Shown: positions 8,258-16,497 of the stretch, one piece after another
Layout of the letters: every line of letters begins with the position of its first letter
How positions within the stretch are numbered: the first letter of the stretch is position 1
Assembly: GCA_003555285.1 (NCBI GenBank)
Contig: PWGH01000144.1
Location: 1-30,284, forward strand
Length of the DNA: 30,284 nucleotides
Direction of reading: 5' to 3'
Source of the DNA: Thioalkalivibrio sp.
Lineage (GTDB): Bacteria; Pseudomonadota; Gammaproteobacteria; Ectothiorhodospirales; Ectothiorhodospiraceae
Program-made: the position numbers and the translations under genes
The notes under the pieces: generated by a model
What the model was told of the DNA's origin: nothing
What the model saw: the letters and a program-made list of their open reading frames with translations, nothing else
Database searches by the model: none

Positions 8258-9289
8258 GTGACCTTACAAGAAGCAGTGGCCGCGTTGATCGAGCGGCAGA
8301 ATCTGGAACCCGCGGCGATGACCGCGGTGATGCGGGCGGTAATGACCGGACAGGCCACGCCGGCCCAGATCGGAGGCCTGTTGATCGCGTTGCGCATGAA
8401 GGGCGAGACGGCCGAAGAGATCGTCGCCGCGGCTCGGGTGATGCGGGAGTTGGCGACCCGGGTCGAGGTGACCACTGAGGGTCTGGTCGACACCTGCGGC
8501 ACCGGCGGCGACGCTTCCGGGACCTTCAACATCTCCACCGCCTCGGCCCTGGTCGCGGCCGCGGCCGGGGCCCGGGTCGCCAAGCACGGCAACCGGTCGG
8601 TCTCCTCGCGTTCGGGCAGCGCGGACGTGCTGGAGGCGCTCGGCGTGCATCTGGGCATCGCCCCGGAGGGGGTCGCCACGTGCATCGAGCGGCTCGGCGT
8701 GGGCTTCTTGTTCGCCCCGGCCCATCACGGTGCGATGCGCCATGCCATCGGCCCGCGGCGCGAACTCGGCGTGCGTACCCTTTTCAACGTGCTGGGGCCA
8801 CTAACCAATCCGGCCGGCGCTCCGAACCAGGTGCTCGGGGTCTTCGCGCGCGCCTGGGTGCGCCCGCTGGCCGAGGCCTTGCAGCAGCTCGGTAGCCGCC
8901 ATGTGCTGGTGGTGCACGGGGAGGACGGTCTGGACGAAATCAGCATTGCCGCCCCGACCCAGGTGGCCGAATACCGAGACGGCGCCATGCGCGAATACAC
9001 TCTGACGCCGGAGGACCTGGGCCTGAAGCGGGCCTCGCTGGAGGGCATCCGGGTCGATGGCGTGGAGGCCTCGGCCGCGATGATCTGCGCAGTGCTCGCT
9101 GCCGAGCCGGGCCCCGCGCGCGATATCGTGTTGCTGAACGCCGGCGCCGCGTTGTATGTCGGTGGGCGGGCCGCAACGCATGCCGATGGCGTGCACCTGG
9201 CCGCCCAGGCGATCGACAGCGGTGCGGCCGGGGAGCGCCTGGGGCAACTGGTGGCGCTCACGCGGGAACTGCCGGCGTGGGCCCCATGA
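8258..9289 (+). CDS. trpD: anthranilate phosphoribosyltransferase
   Basis: A 343-residue enzyme joining anthranilate to PRPP. The family signature [17 protein letters not shown] (GTGGD at residues 81-85) binds pyrophosphate and [19 protein letters not shown] follows, and [12 protein letters not shown] is the conserved central block. The frame begins at 8225, but the GTG at 8258 has GAGGAG six bases upstream and gives the usual [15 protein letters not shown] N-terminus. Its stop overlaps the trpC start (ATGA). In E. coli TrpD is fused to TrpG; here they are separate, as in Pseudomonas. Confidence 0.95.
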   Translation: MTLQEAVAALIERQNLEPAAMTAVMRAVMTGQATPAQIGGLLIALRMKGETAEEIVAAARVMRELATRVEVTTEGLVDTCGTGGDASGTFNISTASALVAAAAGARVAKHGNRSVSSRSGSADVLEALGVHLGIAPEGVATCIERLGVGFLFAPAHHGAMRHAIGPRRELGVRTLFNVLGPLTNPAGAPNQVLGVFARAWVRPLAEALQQLGSRHVLVVHGEDGLDEISIAAPTQVAEYRDGAMREYTLTPEDLGLKRASLEGIRVDGVEASAAMICAVLAAEPGPARDIVLLNAGAALYVGGRAATHADGVHLAAQAIDSGAAGERLGQLVALTRELPAWAP

Positions 9290-10104
9290 ACGCGACCCCA
9301 CAGGCAGTTCCGGACATCCTGCAACGGATCCTGGCCCGCAAGCGGCAGGAGATCGAGGCGCGCATGCAGGCGGTGTCCCTGGCGGACTTGACGTCGCACG
9401 TGGCGGCGGCCGATCCGCCGCGGGGGTTCCGGGCGGCCCTGCACCGCAAGATCGCCCAGGGGGACCCAGCGGTGATCGCCGAGATCAAGAAGGCGAGCCC
9501 GAGCCGCGGCGTGCTGCGCGCGGACTTCAATCCGGCGGGAATTGCCCAAACCTATGCCCGCCACGGTGCGGCCTGTTTGTCGGTGCTGACCGATGTCGAC
9601 TTCTTCCAGGGGGCCGATGCCGACCTGCAGGCAGCCCGAGCGGCCTGTGCGTTGCCCGCCCTGCGCAAGGACTTCGTGATCGATCCCTATCAGATCCACG
9701 AGGCGCGGGCCCTGGGCGCCGACTGCATCCTGCTGATCGCCGCCGCGCTCGACGATGCCGGGCTCGGCGAACTGCACGCGCTGGCGCGTACGCTGGGCAT
9801 GGATGTGCTGGTCGAGGTGCACGATCGCGCGGAACTGGATCGGGCGCTGGCGCTGAAGGCTGACCTGATCGGCATCAACAACCGCGACCTGCGCAGCTTC
9901 GAGACCCGCCTGGAAACCTCCCTGGCACTGTATCCGGCGGTGCCCGAGGGGGTGTTGCTGGTAACCGAAAGCGGCATCCATACCGCCGACGACGTCGCCC
10001 GGATGCGCGCCGCCGGCATCCAGGCCTTCCTGGTCGGCGAGGCCTTCATGCGTGCCGAGGACCCGGGAACGGCCCTGCAGACCCTGTTCGGTTCGGTCGG
10101 CTAG
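9286..10104 (+). CDS. trpC: indole-3-glycerol phosphate synthase
   Basis: A 272-residue TIM-barrel enzyme that closes the indole ring from carboxyphenylamino-deoxyribulose phosphate. [11 protein letters not shown] carries the catalytic Lys, [11 protein letters not shown] a second Lys, and [23 protein letters not shown] and [11 protein letters not shown] complete the family pattern. It is not fused to TrpF, unlike in E. coli. A GTG at 9277 is possible, but the ATG at 9286 forms an ATGA overlap with the trpD stop, the usual sign of coupling. trpF, trpB and trpA are not in the window. Confidence 0.95.
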   Translation: MNATPQAVPDILQRILARKRQEIEARMQAVSLADLTSHVAAADPPRGFRAALHRKIAQGDPAVIAEIKKASPSRGVLRADFNPAGIAQTYARHGAACLSVLTDVDFFQGADADLQAARAACALPALRKDFVIDPYQIHEARALGADCILLIAAALDDAGLGELHALARTLGMDVLVEVHDRAELDRALALKADLIGINNRDLRSFETRLETSLALYPAVPEGVLLVTESGIHTADDVARMRAAGIQAFLVGEAFMRAEDPGTALQTLFGSVG

Positions 10105-10198
10105 TTCGCCGACCCGACCGATACCCGACCCGAACGCCGGGCATCGGCGGGGCTGACGTTGGGTGGGCGCAGCGCAGCGGGTCCGCAGGCCCTGGCAC

Positions 10199-10840
10199 CT
10201 ACCGGGTGCCGAAGACGATAATGGTCTTGCCGTGGGCGCTGATCAGGCCGCGGCTTTCCAGGTCCTTCAGCACGCGACCGGCCATCTCCCGCGAGCAGCC
10301 GACCAGCTTGGCGATTTCCTGGCGGGTGATGTGCAACTGCATGCCGGCGGGATGGGTGATCGCATCCGGTTGATGGGCGAGTTCGATCAGCGTGCGCGCA
10401 ATGCGACCGGCGACGTCGACGAAGACCAGGTTCACCACCTTTCTCGAGGTCTTGCGCAGGCGCTCGGTGATCTGGCCGGTTAGCATGATCAGGATCTCCG
10501 GGTCGCGGCGGATCAGACTCTGGAACCGCTCGTAGGGGATCTCCGCGGTTTCGGTGTCTTCCCGGGCGCTGACGGTGGCACCGGAGACCTCCTTCTGAAA
10601 CAGGCCGAGTTCGCCAAAGCCGAAGAACTGCCCGCTGTTCAGGTAGTCCAGGATCATTTCCTGGCCGTCGTCGCGGATGGTCACGCGCACCGAGCCGCGC
10701 ACCAGGTAATGCAGCGACTCCGGGGTGCTGCCGGCCTCGATGATCACGCTATGCTTGCGAAAGCTGCGCCCACGACAGTGCGGAAGCAAGCGCTCCAGGG
10801 CCGGATGGGGTTGGTGTAGCTCGGGAAGCAATCGGCTCAT
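10199..10840 (-). CDS. CRP/Vfr-like transcription regulator with altered cAMP pocket
   Basis: A 213-residue CRP-family regulator: N-terminal cyclic-nucleotide-binding beta-roll (about 20-115), long dimer helix (about 115-145) and a C-terminal helix-turn-helix. The recognition region ITRQEIAKLVGCSREMAGRV (171-190) and the ending SAHGKTIIVFGTR are nearly those of E. coli CRP, so the DNA target is probably CRP-like. Glu77, Arg127, Thr131 and Ser132 match CRP Glu72, Arg123, Thr127 and Ser128. The Arg82-Ser83 pair that grips the cAMP phosphate is replaced by Ser86-Gly87, and the loop before it (GQFFGFGELG) is longer. It may bind another ligand or none. Position between trpC and yhfA equals that of vfr in P. 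aeruginosa. Confidence 0.9.
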   Translation of the reverse strand: MSRLLPELHQPHPALERLLPHCRGRSFRKHSVIIEAGSTPESLHYLVRGSVRVTIRDDGQEMILDYLNSGQFFGFGELGLFQKEVSGATVSAREDTETAEIPYERFQSLIRRDPEILIMLTGQITERLRKTSRKVVNLVFVDVAGRIARTLIELAHQPDAITHPAGMQLHITRQEIAKLVGCSREMAGRVLKDLESRGLISAHGKTIIVFGTR

Positions 10841-10993
10841 ATGATACCGTTCCTTTGTCGCTACACGGCCAGTCTAGCAGAAGCGCCGGGCAGAAAAAGC
10901 CCCGGAAATCCCCCTGCGATGCGCCCCGCTGCGATGGCGGCGGGGCGCCAGATGTGGCCGATCATTGGAGGGTTTCGAGGAGGTGTTGAAGTC

Positions 10994-11464
10994 ATGCAGG
11001 TACGGGTGAAATGGATGGACGGCATGGCCTTTGTCGGTGAAACCGGGACGGGGCACGCGGTGGTGATGGACGGCGCGCCCGAATTTGGCGGGCGCAACCT
11101 CGGCCCGCGGCCGATGGAGATGCTGCTGCTCGGGCTCGGTGGCTGCACCAGCTTCGATGTGATCGCGATCCTGAAGAAGGCGCGCCAGCCGGTCCTGGAC
11201 TGCGAGGTGGTCGTGGAGGCCCGGCGTTCGGACACAGTGCCCAAGGTCTTCACCGAAATCGACGTGCACTTTCGGGTCTATGGCCAGGGTCTGTCGGAGA
11301 AACAGGTGGCTCGTGCGGTCGAGTTGTCCGCCACCCGCTACTGTTCGGCGTCGATCATGCTGGGGGCCTCGGCGAAGCTTTCACACGACTTTCAGATCAT
11401 CGAAGGACCGGCGCCGCGGCAAGCGCATCCTCGGCCTGAAGGCAGTGAATCGTTGACACCCTGA
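10994..11464 (+). CDS. yhfA: OsmC-family protein, YhfA type
   Basis: A 156-residue OsmC/Ohr-superfamily protein. The start MQVRVKWMDGMAFVGE is very close to what I recall of E. coli YhfA, which also sits beside crp. The two family cysteines are Cys51 (GLGGCTS) and Cys117 (TRYCSAS). OsmC relatives reduce organic peroxides through such a pair, but the YhfA subgroup has no settled function. The frame is open to 10841; the ATG at 10994 follows GAGGAGG at 10977-10983 and matches the homologue. A C-terminal tail of about 20 residues after the family end is Pro- and Arg-rich. The stop lies inside the speD promoter. Confidence 0.88.
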   Translation: MQVRVKWMDGMAFVGETGTGHAVVMDGAPEFGGRNLGPRPMEMLLLGLGGCTSFDVIAILKKARQPVLDCEVVVEARRSDTVPKVFTEIDVHFRVYGQGLSEKQVARAVELSATRYCSASIMLGASAKLSHDFQIIEGPAPRQAHPRPEGSESLTP

Positions 11465-11480
11465 ACCAGGGGTCTAGAAT
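11453..11480 (+). promoter_or_regulatory. strong sigma70 promoter of speD
   Basis: TTGACA at 11453-11458 (perfect) and TAGAAT at 11475-11480 (five of six) are 16 bases apart. The site overlaps the yhfA stop codon. Transcription would start near 11487, about 29 bases before the speD ATG. Confidence 0.8.
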
Positions 11481-11515
11481 TCCCCGCTCTTTGGTTGGGG
11501 CTGGAGGAAACGGCC

Positions 11516-12328
11516 ATGCTGGCTCGCCACGACAAACGCATCAAGCTCCACGGGTTCAATAACCTGACCAAGAGCCTGAGCTTCAATATCTACGACATCT
11601 GCTATGCGGGCGGGGATCGGCATCGCGACGAGTACCTGGTGTACATCGACGAGGCCTACAACGCCGCGCGCCTGACCCAGATTCTGACCGACGTGGCCGA
11701 CCTGATCGGGGCTAACGTTCTCGATATCTCGCGTCAGGACTACGACCCGCAGGGGGCCTCGGTGACCATGCTGATCTCCGAGGAGCCGGTGGCCACCGAG
11801 AAAATCGGCTTCACCGAAGGGCCCGGTCCGTTGCCCGACACGGTGGTCGCGCACCTGGACAAGAGCCACATCACCGTTCACACCTACCCCGAGGCGCACC
11901 CCGAAGGCGGCATCGCGACCTTCCGAGCGGATATCGATGTGTCCACCTGCGGGCGCATCTCGCCCCTGCGGGCCCTGAACTACCTGATCCACAGCTTCGA
12001 GTCCGACATTGTGATAATGGACTACCGGGTGCGCGGCTTCACGCGCGACATCCGCGGCAAGAAGCACTTCATCGACCACAAGATCAACTCCATCCAGGAC
12101 TTCCTGTCGCGCGACACCCAGGACAAGTACCAGATGGTGGATGTGAACGTGTACCAGGAATATCTGTTCCACACCAAGATGGTGTTGAAGGATTTCGACC
12201 TGGACACCTACATGTTCGGGTTGGGCAAGGAGGATTACTCGGCCAAGGAGGCCTCGCGGATCGCGAAGCTGTTGAAACGCGAGATGATGGAGATCTTCTA
12301 CGGCAAGAACATGACCGGGAACCTGTAG
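11516..12328 (+). CDS. speD: S-adenosylmethionine decarboxylase proenzyme
   Basis: A 270-residue proenzyme of the E. coli-type SpeD class. It makes decarboxylated S-adenosylmethionine, the aminopropyl donor for spermidine. Self-cleavage before Ser117 in [12 protein letters not shown] would create the pyruvoyl cofactor; [19 protein letters not shown] follows, as in E. coli. The ATG at 11516 has GGAGG eight bases upstream. Together with speE (26903-27754) and speA (27860-29743) it gives most of a spermidine route, though the three are not one operon. It converges on coq7. Confidence 0.95.
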   Translation: MLARHDKRIKLHGFNNLTKSLSFNIYDICYAGGDRHRDEYLVYIDEAYNAARLTQILTDVADLIGANVLDISRQDYDPQGASVTMLISEEPVATEKIGFTEGPGPLPDTVVAHLDKSHITVHTYPEAHPEGGIATFRADIDVSTCGRISPLRALNYLIHSFESDIVIMDYRVRGFTRDIRGKKHFIDHKINSIQDFLSRDTQDKYQMVDVNVYQEYLFHTKMVLKDFDLDTYMFGLGKEDYSAKEASRIAKLLKREMMEIFYGKNMTGNL

Positions 12329-12358
12329 GCGCGATCCCGTGCACGCGCCGGATGCGGT

Positions 12359-12395
12359 GGGCGCTACCCGGCGGGTCCGCGCCCGGGTAGCGCCC
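12359..12395. terminator. hairpin between convergent speD and coq7
   Basis: A perfect 13-bp GC-rich stem (12359-12371 with 12383-12395) with an 11-base loop, placed 30 bases after the speD stop and 42 before the coq7 stop. Neither side has a real T-run, so it is not a textbook intrinsic terminator, but its position suggests a two-way transcription barrier or mRNA end. Confidence 0.5.
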
Positions 12396-12437
12396 GTTGC
12401 CGAATCACTCCATCACCGGGTCGATCCTGCCTGGATC

Positions 12438-13079
12438 TTACACCCAGTAGGCGGTTCGGGTCATCAGGCCGGCCACGGCCGGCATCAGCAGGCGGCGGAC
12501 CGGCCACGGCAGCGGGCGGCCTCCGAGTTCCAGGGCCGCCGCCCCATGCTCGCCCTCGTCGAGCTTCATCTGTAGCAGGATCGCTGCCGACACGGTGTCG
12601 TCGGGAGGCACCTGTCGCAAGTGGTGGTCCAGATGCCGTTCCACCTGGCGCTCGGTTTCGTCCACGAAGCCCAGGCTGTAGGCATCGCCAGCGAGCCCGG
12701 CAGCCGCTCCCAGGCTCAGAGAGCCGAGGTACCACAGGGGGTTGAGCAGGCTGGTGTGGGTGCCCAACTGCTCGGCCCGCGCCGCGCACCAGTGCAGATG
12801 ATCGCCTTCCTCGCGCGCCGACCGGTCCAGCCGCTCGCGCACCTCGGGCCGGCGCGACGTGAGCATCTGGCCCTGATACAGCCCCTGTGCAGCCACCTCC
12901 CCGGCATGGTTCACGCGCATCAGGCGGCCGACGAGTTCGCGCTCGGCGTCGTCCAGCAGGGGCTCCGGGAGGTCTTGCCCGGGTGCTGGGCGGCCGGTCG
13001 ATCGGGCCTGGCCGGCGATGACCTTGACGAAGGCATCGGCCTGGCTGATTACTTCATCGAGCAGGGAGAGGTTGCGCAT
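12438..13079 (-). CDS. coq7: demethoxyubiquinone hydroxylase, Coq7 type
   Basis: A 213-residue di-iron monooxygenase that hydroxylates 2-polyprenyl-3-methyl-6-methoxy-benzoquinol in ubiquinone synthesis at the inner membrane. The six metal ligands are in place: Glu61 (NHAGEVAAQG), Glu91 and His94 (REEGDHLHW), Glu143 (ETERQVERHL), Glu175 and His178 (LDEGEHGA). An amphipathic helix around 110-135 likely contacts the membrane. Presence of Coq7 indicates aerobic ubiquinone synthesis. A GTG at 13082 directly precedes the chosen ATG at 13079; the ribosome site is poor for either. Its place after speD matches P. aeruginosa. Confidence 0.93.
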   Translation of the reverse strand: MRNLSLLDEVISQADAFVKVIAGQARSTGRPAPGQDLPEPLLDDAERELVGRLMRVNHAGEVAAQGLYQGQMLTSRRPEVRERLDRSAREEGDHLHWCAARAEQLGTHTSLLNPLWYLGSLSLGAAAGLAGDAYSLGFVDETERQVERHLDHHLRQVPPDDTVSAAILLQMKLDEGEHGAAALELGGRPLPWPVRRLLMPAVAGLMTRTAYWV

Positions 13080-13184
13080 CACCCGATGCTAGGCCAGTTG
13101 CCGGGTCGGCTCAAGTGCGGGAAGTGGGGGTGGGAGTGAGCGGGGAGGGTCGCCGGCGGCACCGTGGGCGGCGGGGCGCGCACG

Positions 13185-14543
13185 TCAGGCTTGTCGTCCC
13201 AGGCGTTCGCGCAGGAAGGCGGCGGGGGAGAGGATGCGTGGGGCCTTGTCGGTGGCTGGTCCCAGTGCGCGCAGATGTACGCTGCAGCCGACGTTCGGGC
13301 TGATGATGATGGCCGCGTCGGTGGCCTGTAGCGCCGCCAGGCTCTCATGCCCGAGGGAATCGGCCATCGCCGGTTGGGTGAGCATCGCGGTGCCGGCCGC
13401 ACCGCAGCAGTTGTGCGGCGGCGTCACGGCCGTGACCTCGACCCCCGGCAGGCGTTCCAGCACGGCCTGGAGGCCCGTCGTCTCGCGGGTGACGTTACGC
13501 AGCGTGCAGGGGAGGTGCAGCGCCACCTGTACCGGATCCCGCCGCCAGGGCAGGCCTGTGAGCGCGGGTCCGGCCAGAACGTCGCTCAGGAAGCCGGTGA
13601 GGCTGGTCACGCGCCCGCACCAGGCCGCCTCTGGCCCACCCGCATCCAATTCGTCCCGCAGGTGCGCCTCACAGCCGCTGTCCAGGACCACGATGGGGGC
13701 GTCGGTGGCTCCGAAGGCCTGTGCGTTGCGGGCCTGCAGCGCGGCCGCGGCGTGCAAACGTCCCAGGTGCTGGTCCAGGGCCCCACAGCAGACCTGATCC
13801 TGCGCCAGACCGACCTTCAGCCCGAGCGCCTCCAGCAGTTCCCTTGCGGCCACCGCATCCGGGCCGGTGAAGAAGGCGTCCATGCACCCGGTGAACAGCC
13901 AGACGTCGGCTTGTGCCGGTGGCGCGGTCCTGGTCCCGGTTCCGATGTCCGGGGAGGCTCGCGGCGGGATCTGCGCCGGCATCGGTACCACAGGTGGCAT
14001 GGGCACCAGCGACGGGCCGACGTGCCGGAGCGCGCGCCCCAACCGGGTGGAGGCGGGCAGCAGACGCTGCAGACCGACGCGATAGGCCCCGCGGGCGCCC
14101 CAGGCTGCCAGGCGGCGCAGGCCCTGGCGGCGCAGCACCAGCCGCCGCCACGGGGCCAGGGCCCATTCCAGGATGCCGTGCCCGCTGCGGGCCGGGTGGT
14201 CCTGCAGGATCTTCCGGCTGCGATCCATCAACGCGCCGAAGGGCACCCGGGCCGGACAGACGGCCTCGCAGGACCGACAGCTCAGGCAGCCCTCGAGATG
14301 CGCGCGCAGGCGCGGGTTGCCAGGCTCCAGCTGGCCCTGGGCCAGCCCCAGCATCAGGGTGATGCGCCCGCGCGGCGAGTCGCCCTCCATCCGCTGCACG
14401 TGATAGGTCGGGCAATGCGGCAGGCACAGGCCGCACAGCACGCAACGATCCGCGTCGGCGAGGGCCTGCGCGAAGCCGGCGGCGTGCCGCGAAGGCGCGC
14501 TGCCGGCGGCGGGGGATGCGGATTGATGGGTGGGTGTGGGCAT
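13185..14543 (-). CDS. GlcF-like iron-sulfur oxidoreductase subunit
   Basis: About 452 residues. The N-terminal domain has two 4Fe-4S motifs: CVLCGLCLPHCP (Cys34, 37, 40, 44) and GCLSCRSCEAVCP. The C-terminal part holds two cysteine-rich CCG domains, seen in CCGALDQHLG and NCCGAAGT. This is the layout of the glycolate oxidase subunit GlcF, which passes electrons to the membrane pool; relatives include lactate-use and heterodisulfide-reductase-like proteins. No glcD or glcE lies beside it, so the substrate is unproven, although gph nearby makes glycolate. Starts at 14543, 14576 and 14603 are all possible and none has a good ribosome site; I chose 14543 as closest to the first motif. Confidence 0.75.
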   Translation of the reverse strand: MPTPTHQSASPAAGSAPSRHAAGFAQALADADRCVLCGLCLPHCPTYHVQRMEGDSPRGRITLMLGLAQGQLEPGNPRLRAHLEGCLSCRSCEAVCPARVPFGALMDRSRKILQDHPARSGHGILEWALAPWRRLVLRRQGLRRLAAWGARGAYRVGLQRLLPASTRLGRALRHVGPSLVPMPPVVPMPAQIPPRASPDIGTGTRTAPPAQADVWLFTGCMDAFFTGPDAVAARELLEALGLKVGLAQDQVCCGALDQHLGRLHAAAALQARNAQAFGATDAPIVVLDSGCEAHLRDELDAGGPEAAWCGRVTSLTGFLSDVLAGPALTGLPWRRDPVQVALHLPCTLRNVTRETTGLQAVLERLPGVEVTAVTPPHNCCGAAGTAMLTQPAMADSLGHESLAALQATDAAIIISPNVGCSVHLRALGPATDKAPRILSPAAFLRERLGRQA

Positions 14544-14708
14544 GGACCGGATGGGGTGGATCGGAGCCCCCAGCATACTCGGAATGCGCCCCGGTCCCTG
14601 CATGTCTCGGTCGTTGATGGGGTGGAAACGGTTTCCCCACGCGAATTCCCGTTGCCTGTGCCGCCCATGGCCGTAAGGCTATGATGGGAACGATTGCATG
14701 GAGGTCCT

Positions 14709-15014
14709 ATGGCGTATTTCGAGCGACACATCTTTTTTTGCACCAATGTCCGCGAAGACGGCAACTGCTGCGAGGACCATGGCGCCAGCGAGATGCGCGC
14801 CTACGCGAAGGCGCGGGCGAAGGCGATGGGCATTCATGGCCCGGGCCAGGTTCGGGTCAATACTGCCGGTTGCCTGGATCGCTGCAACGAGGGTCCGGTG
14901 GCCGTAGTCTATCCGGAGGGCGTCTGGTACACCTACCAGGACGAACGCGACATCGACGAGATTCTGGAAGAACATCTGCGCGACGGGCGCGTGGTCGAGC
15001 GCCTGCAGATCTAG
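14709..15014 (+). CDS. (2Fe-2S) ferredoxin-like protein
   Basis: A 101-residue thioredoxin-fold 2Fe-2S protein. RHIFFCTNVREDGNCC and NTAGCLDRCNEGP give the cysteines Cys11, Cys20/21, Cys55 and Cys59; four of these five should hold the cluster, in the spacing of the Aquifex-type ferredoxins and NuoE-like domains. VVYPEGVWY and a final helix are typical. It probably shuttles electrons in the cytoplasm; the partner is unknown. GGAGG at 14700-14704 precedes the ATG by four bases; an in-frame TTG at 14694 is less likely. It is divergent from the GlcF-like gene, so shared use is possible but not shown. Confidence 0.88.
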   Translation: MAYFERHIFFCTNVREDGNCCEDHGASEMRAYAKARAKAMGIHGPGQVRVNTAGCLDRCNEGPVAVVYPEGVWYTYQDERDIDEILEEHLRDGRVVERLQI

Positions 15015-15144
15015 GCAGCGCATCGCGTCGGCCCAGCAAGGTTGGGCCAGCAAGCCCATGCGTGTGGATGCTGCAGCCAGGGCGAAGCGGACCGCCCGGC
15101 TGCCGCTGCGGGCGCAGGGGGCGGGTGTCCGGGAGCGATTCGGC

Positions 15145-15173
15145 TTGACATTGTCGCCCCGGGAATCGAGAAT
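15145..15173 (+). promoter_or_regulatory. sigma70 promoter of tRNA-Met
   Basis: TTGACA at 15145-15150 (perfect) and GAGAAT at 15168-15173 are 17 bases apart, ending 13 bases before the tRNA. Confidence 0.7.
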
Positions 15174-15186
15174 TCGCAGCCCGTAT

Positions 15187-15263
15187 GGCTACGTAGCTCA
15201 GCTGGTTAGAGCACATCACTCATAATGATGGGGTCCCCTGTTCGAATCAGGGCGTAGCCACCA
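15187..15263 (+). tRNA. tRNA-Met(CAT), elongator type
   Basis: A full cloverleaf of 77 bases including encoded CCA. The acceptor stem GGCTACG (15187-15193) pairs with CGTAGCC (15253-15259), A15260 is the discriminator base and CCA is 15261-15263. The anticodon loop CTCATAA with stem CATCA/TGATG reads CAT. The sequence is very close to the E. coli elongator tRNA-Met gene through the anticodon arm; the acceptor stem is fully paired, unlike an initiator. A lysidine-modified tRNA-Ile would also carry CAT but is less similar. Confidence 0.95.
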
Positions 15264-15272
15264 TGACTTCGA

Positions 15273-15303
15273 GGGGCTGCAACTGCAGCCCCTTTTTATT
15301 TTT
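15273..15303 (+). terminator. intrinsic terminator after tRNA-Met
   Basis: A perfect 8-bp stem (15273-15280 with 15285-15292), a four-base loop, then TTTTTATTTTT. It starts ten bases after the tRNA. Confidence 0.92.
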
Positions 15304-15421
15304 GGACCCTGTGCACCGGTTCCGTTTTGGGGCACCTGCCGCCGTGCAGCCACCGATACACCCCTTGATCCATCGCACCGACTGAAGCGAAACTGGGGCT
15401 GGCAGCCCTCGGAGATCGTCC

Positions 15422-16123
15422 ATGTGCGGCCGTTTCGCCCTCCACACCCCGCGCAGCCGCATCGCGGCGCGCTACTTCGACCTCGCGTTGCCGGTCGACG
15501 ACGGGCACGCCCGTTATAACGTGACCCCGGGCACGCCGATCACCAGCGTTCTCGCCACACCTGAGGCACCGGTGTCCGTCGGTTTTTCGCACTGGGGCTT
15601 TCGTCCTCACTGGGCGAAGGAAGACGCCCCGAAGCCGATCAACATCCGCGCGGAGAAGGCCGCGACCAGCCCGTACTTTCGTTCCGCGTTTGCCCATCGC
15701 CGCTGCCTGATTCCGGCCGACGGGTGGTACGAGTGGCGTCGGAGCGCCTCCGGCAAGCAACCCTACTACCTCACGTTGAAGGCGCCGGACGCCGACGAGG
15801 TGATCTTCCTCGCAGGCCTCTGGGAACCGGCGGGGGAAGGGGCGGGTACCTGTTGTGCCATCCTGACCGAACCGGTCTCGCCGGCCTTCGCCTTCATTCA
15901 CGATCGCCAGCCGGTGGCGCTCGATCCCGAGTGCCGGTGGCAGTGGCTGGATCCGGAGCTCTCGGACCGGCAGACGCTGCGTAAAGTCGCCCGGCGGCTG
16001 GACCCCAATCGGCTGATCGCGGTTCCGGTCTCGAGTCGGGTCAACCGCCCGGAAAACGACGATGCGACGTTACTGGAGCCGATCGGCGATGCCGGGGCCG
16101 GAGCGCCAGAATCGTGCCCATGA
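15422..16123 (+). CDS. yedK: SRAP-domain protein (YedK/HMCES family)
   Basis: A 233-residue SOS-response-associated peptidase-like protein. In this family Cys2, freed by Met removal, forms a covalent link with abasic sites in single-stranded DNA and shields them. Visible signatures are MCGRFAL at the start, RYNVTPG, HWGFRPHW, INIRAEKA (conserved Asn and Arg-Ala-Glu), DGWYEWRR (Glu) and IHDRQPVAL (His). These cover the catalytic Cys, Asn, Glu and His. I saw no obvious LexA box upstream. It follows the tRNA terminator by about 120 bases and appears to be its own unit. Confidence 0.93.
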   Translation: MCGRFALHTPRSRIAARYFDLALPVDDGHARYNVTPGTPITSVLATPEAPVSVGFSHWGFRPHWAKEDAPKPINIRAEKAATSPYFRSAFAHRRCLIPADGWYEWRRSASGKQPYYLTLKAPDADEVIFLAGLWEPAGEGAGTCCAILTEPVSPAFAFIHDRQPVALDPECRWQWLDPELSDRQTLRKVARRLDPNRLIAVPVSSRVNRPENDDATLLEPIGDAGAGAPESCP

Positions 16124-16497
16124 CCGTCGCGCGCTTCGGTGCCCCAGCGGGCGTTCGGCCGTGTTTTTTCCTCCACCGGTGATCCACGAGGGGACAAATC
16201 ATGGAGCAGCGTGGGGAGAATCTGAAAAGCGAGTACAAGAAGTTTTGATTCCAGAACACCCCGCAAACGATGGGTAAAGTCCTGGGTGTGATGCTGGCGA
16301 GTTCGCAGGGTATGGTGTCCTTGGTGCCGAAGCCTTGTGGCACTTACTGGGAGCTGATCCAGTTCTCTGATCGATGGATCCGGGGGCCGGCCCCACCGCC
16401 ACCCCAGGAGGCAGAACCGCGATCGCCCGCACCGGGGTCGGTCGCTACGCACTCGTGGCCGTCTCGTCGGCAGGTGGCGGTGCAAACGGGGAATACT
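16124..16497. other. gene-free stretch before the orphan gene
   Basis: 374 bases with no recognisable gene. A 15-codon reading frame (16201-16248) exists but has no recognisable product. The frame of the next gene stays open from 16270, yet the Pro-rich translation before 16498 does not look like protein. A T6 run at 16164-16169 has only a weak stem before it. Base composition becomes more AT-rich toward the orphan gene. Confidence 0.5.

Noticed and set aside
16270..16497. Upstream extension of the orphan protein
   Set aside because: The translation is Pro-rich and irregular, and the AT-richer coding character begins near 16498.
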